Of a stretch of DNA of 14,194 bases, positions 14,063 through 14,194 are shown one piece after another; position 1 is the stretch's first letter; every line of letters begins with the position of its first letter. The stretch is from an uncultured Eubacteriales bacterium (GTDB lineage: Bacteria > Bacillota > Clostridia > Peptostreptococcales > Anaerovoracaceae): contig CAJTYS010000070.1 in NCBI GenBank assembly GCA_910583765.1, positions 1 to 14,194 of the forward strand, given 5' to 3'. Below the pieces are notes generated by a model. That model was given only the letters and a program-made list of their open reading frames with translations. It was not told where the DNA came from and made no database searches. A program made the position numbers and the translations under genes.

Positions 14063-14106
14063 AAAACAAGGCACCCCCTTGTGCGACTGGAGTGCAGGGG
14101 TGCCTT
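14063..14106 (-). terminator. Terminator of the gene at the right edge
   Basis: AAGGCACCCC (14068-14077) and GGGGTGCCTT (14097-14106) form a perfect 10-bp stem. On the minus strand it is followed by GTTTTCG. It lies 14 nt past the stop codon of the partial gene, separating that gene from the transporter-transaminase pair. Confidence 0.8.
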
Positions 14107-14120
14107 CTAATATGCTTGCC

Positions 14121-14194
14121 TTAAATTGTCTCGATGAGACCCTGTCCCGGTCTTTCGCCTCTTCTGAGTCTTGGTTCGATCTGTCCAAAGATGA
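14121..14194 (-). CDS. C-terminal end of an unidentified protein, cut by the window edge
   Basis: A minus-strand frame enters from the right edge and ends at TAA (14121-14123). It encodes a 23-residue tail that includes IFGQIEPRLRRGERPGQG. The stop is followed by a well-formed terminator 14 nt downstream, which supports a real gene end over the other two frames. The piece is too short for me to name a family. Confidence 0.5.
   Translation of the reverse strand, partial: IFGQIEPRLRRGERPGQGLIETI

Overview
The window looks like chromosomal DNA of a low-to-mid GC Gram-positive anaerobe of the Clostridia. The reasons are strong AGGAGG-type ribosome sites on almost every gene, lipobox-bearing secreted proteins, a B. 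subtilis-like PhoP box array ahead of pstS, and a greA-lysS pairing typical of Firmicutes. A family-level guess (Anaerovoracaceae-like) would rest only on the unusual lysyl-tRNA synthetase and is weak. All complete genes except two are on the minus strand. I see no mobile element, CRISPR array, tRNA or rRNA.

Layout from left to right. Positions 114-4173 (minus) hold a complete high-affinity phosphate uptake operon, transcribed pstS-pstC-pstA-pstB-phoU. The first four genes are separated by 6 bases or fewer or overlap. TTAACA-like boxes on an 11-bp register lie upstream of pstS, and a long hairpin lies just after phoU. Positions 4455-5027 (minus) hold a small coiled-coil protein made of nine 14-residue repeats, with its own promoter and terminator. 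Positions 5274-6071 (plus) hold a methionine-rich lipoprotein of uncertain function as a single-gene unit. Positions 6271-10258 (minus) hold a housekeeping block: greA, a class I lysyl-tRNA synthetase carrying an extra C-terminal tRNA-binding domain, then asnS after a terminator-like hairpin. A near-perfect sigma-A promoter drives greA. Divergent from it is an orphan OmpR-family response regulator (10490-11203, plus). Positions 11468-13997 (minus) hold an organophosphate-antiporter-type MFS transporter followed by a PhnW-type 2-aminoethylphosphonate transaminase. At the right edge lies the last 23 codons of a further minus-strand gene and its terminator.

Two themes stand out. The first is phosphorus: Pst/PhoU takes up phosphate, and the transporter plus transaminase probably move and interconvert phosphonate compounds. 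The second is translation and transcription maintenance (GreA, LysRS, AsnRS). The most unusual item is the class I LysRS fused to a Trbp111/EMAPII-like domain and sitting in the greA-lysS slot normally held by a class II enzyme. I did not find a clearly undescribed multi-gene system; most of the window is recognisable core or metabolic content.
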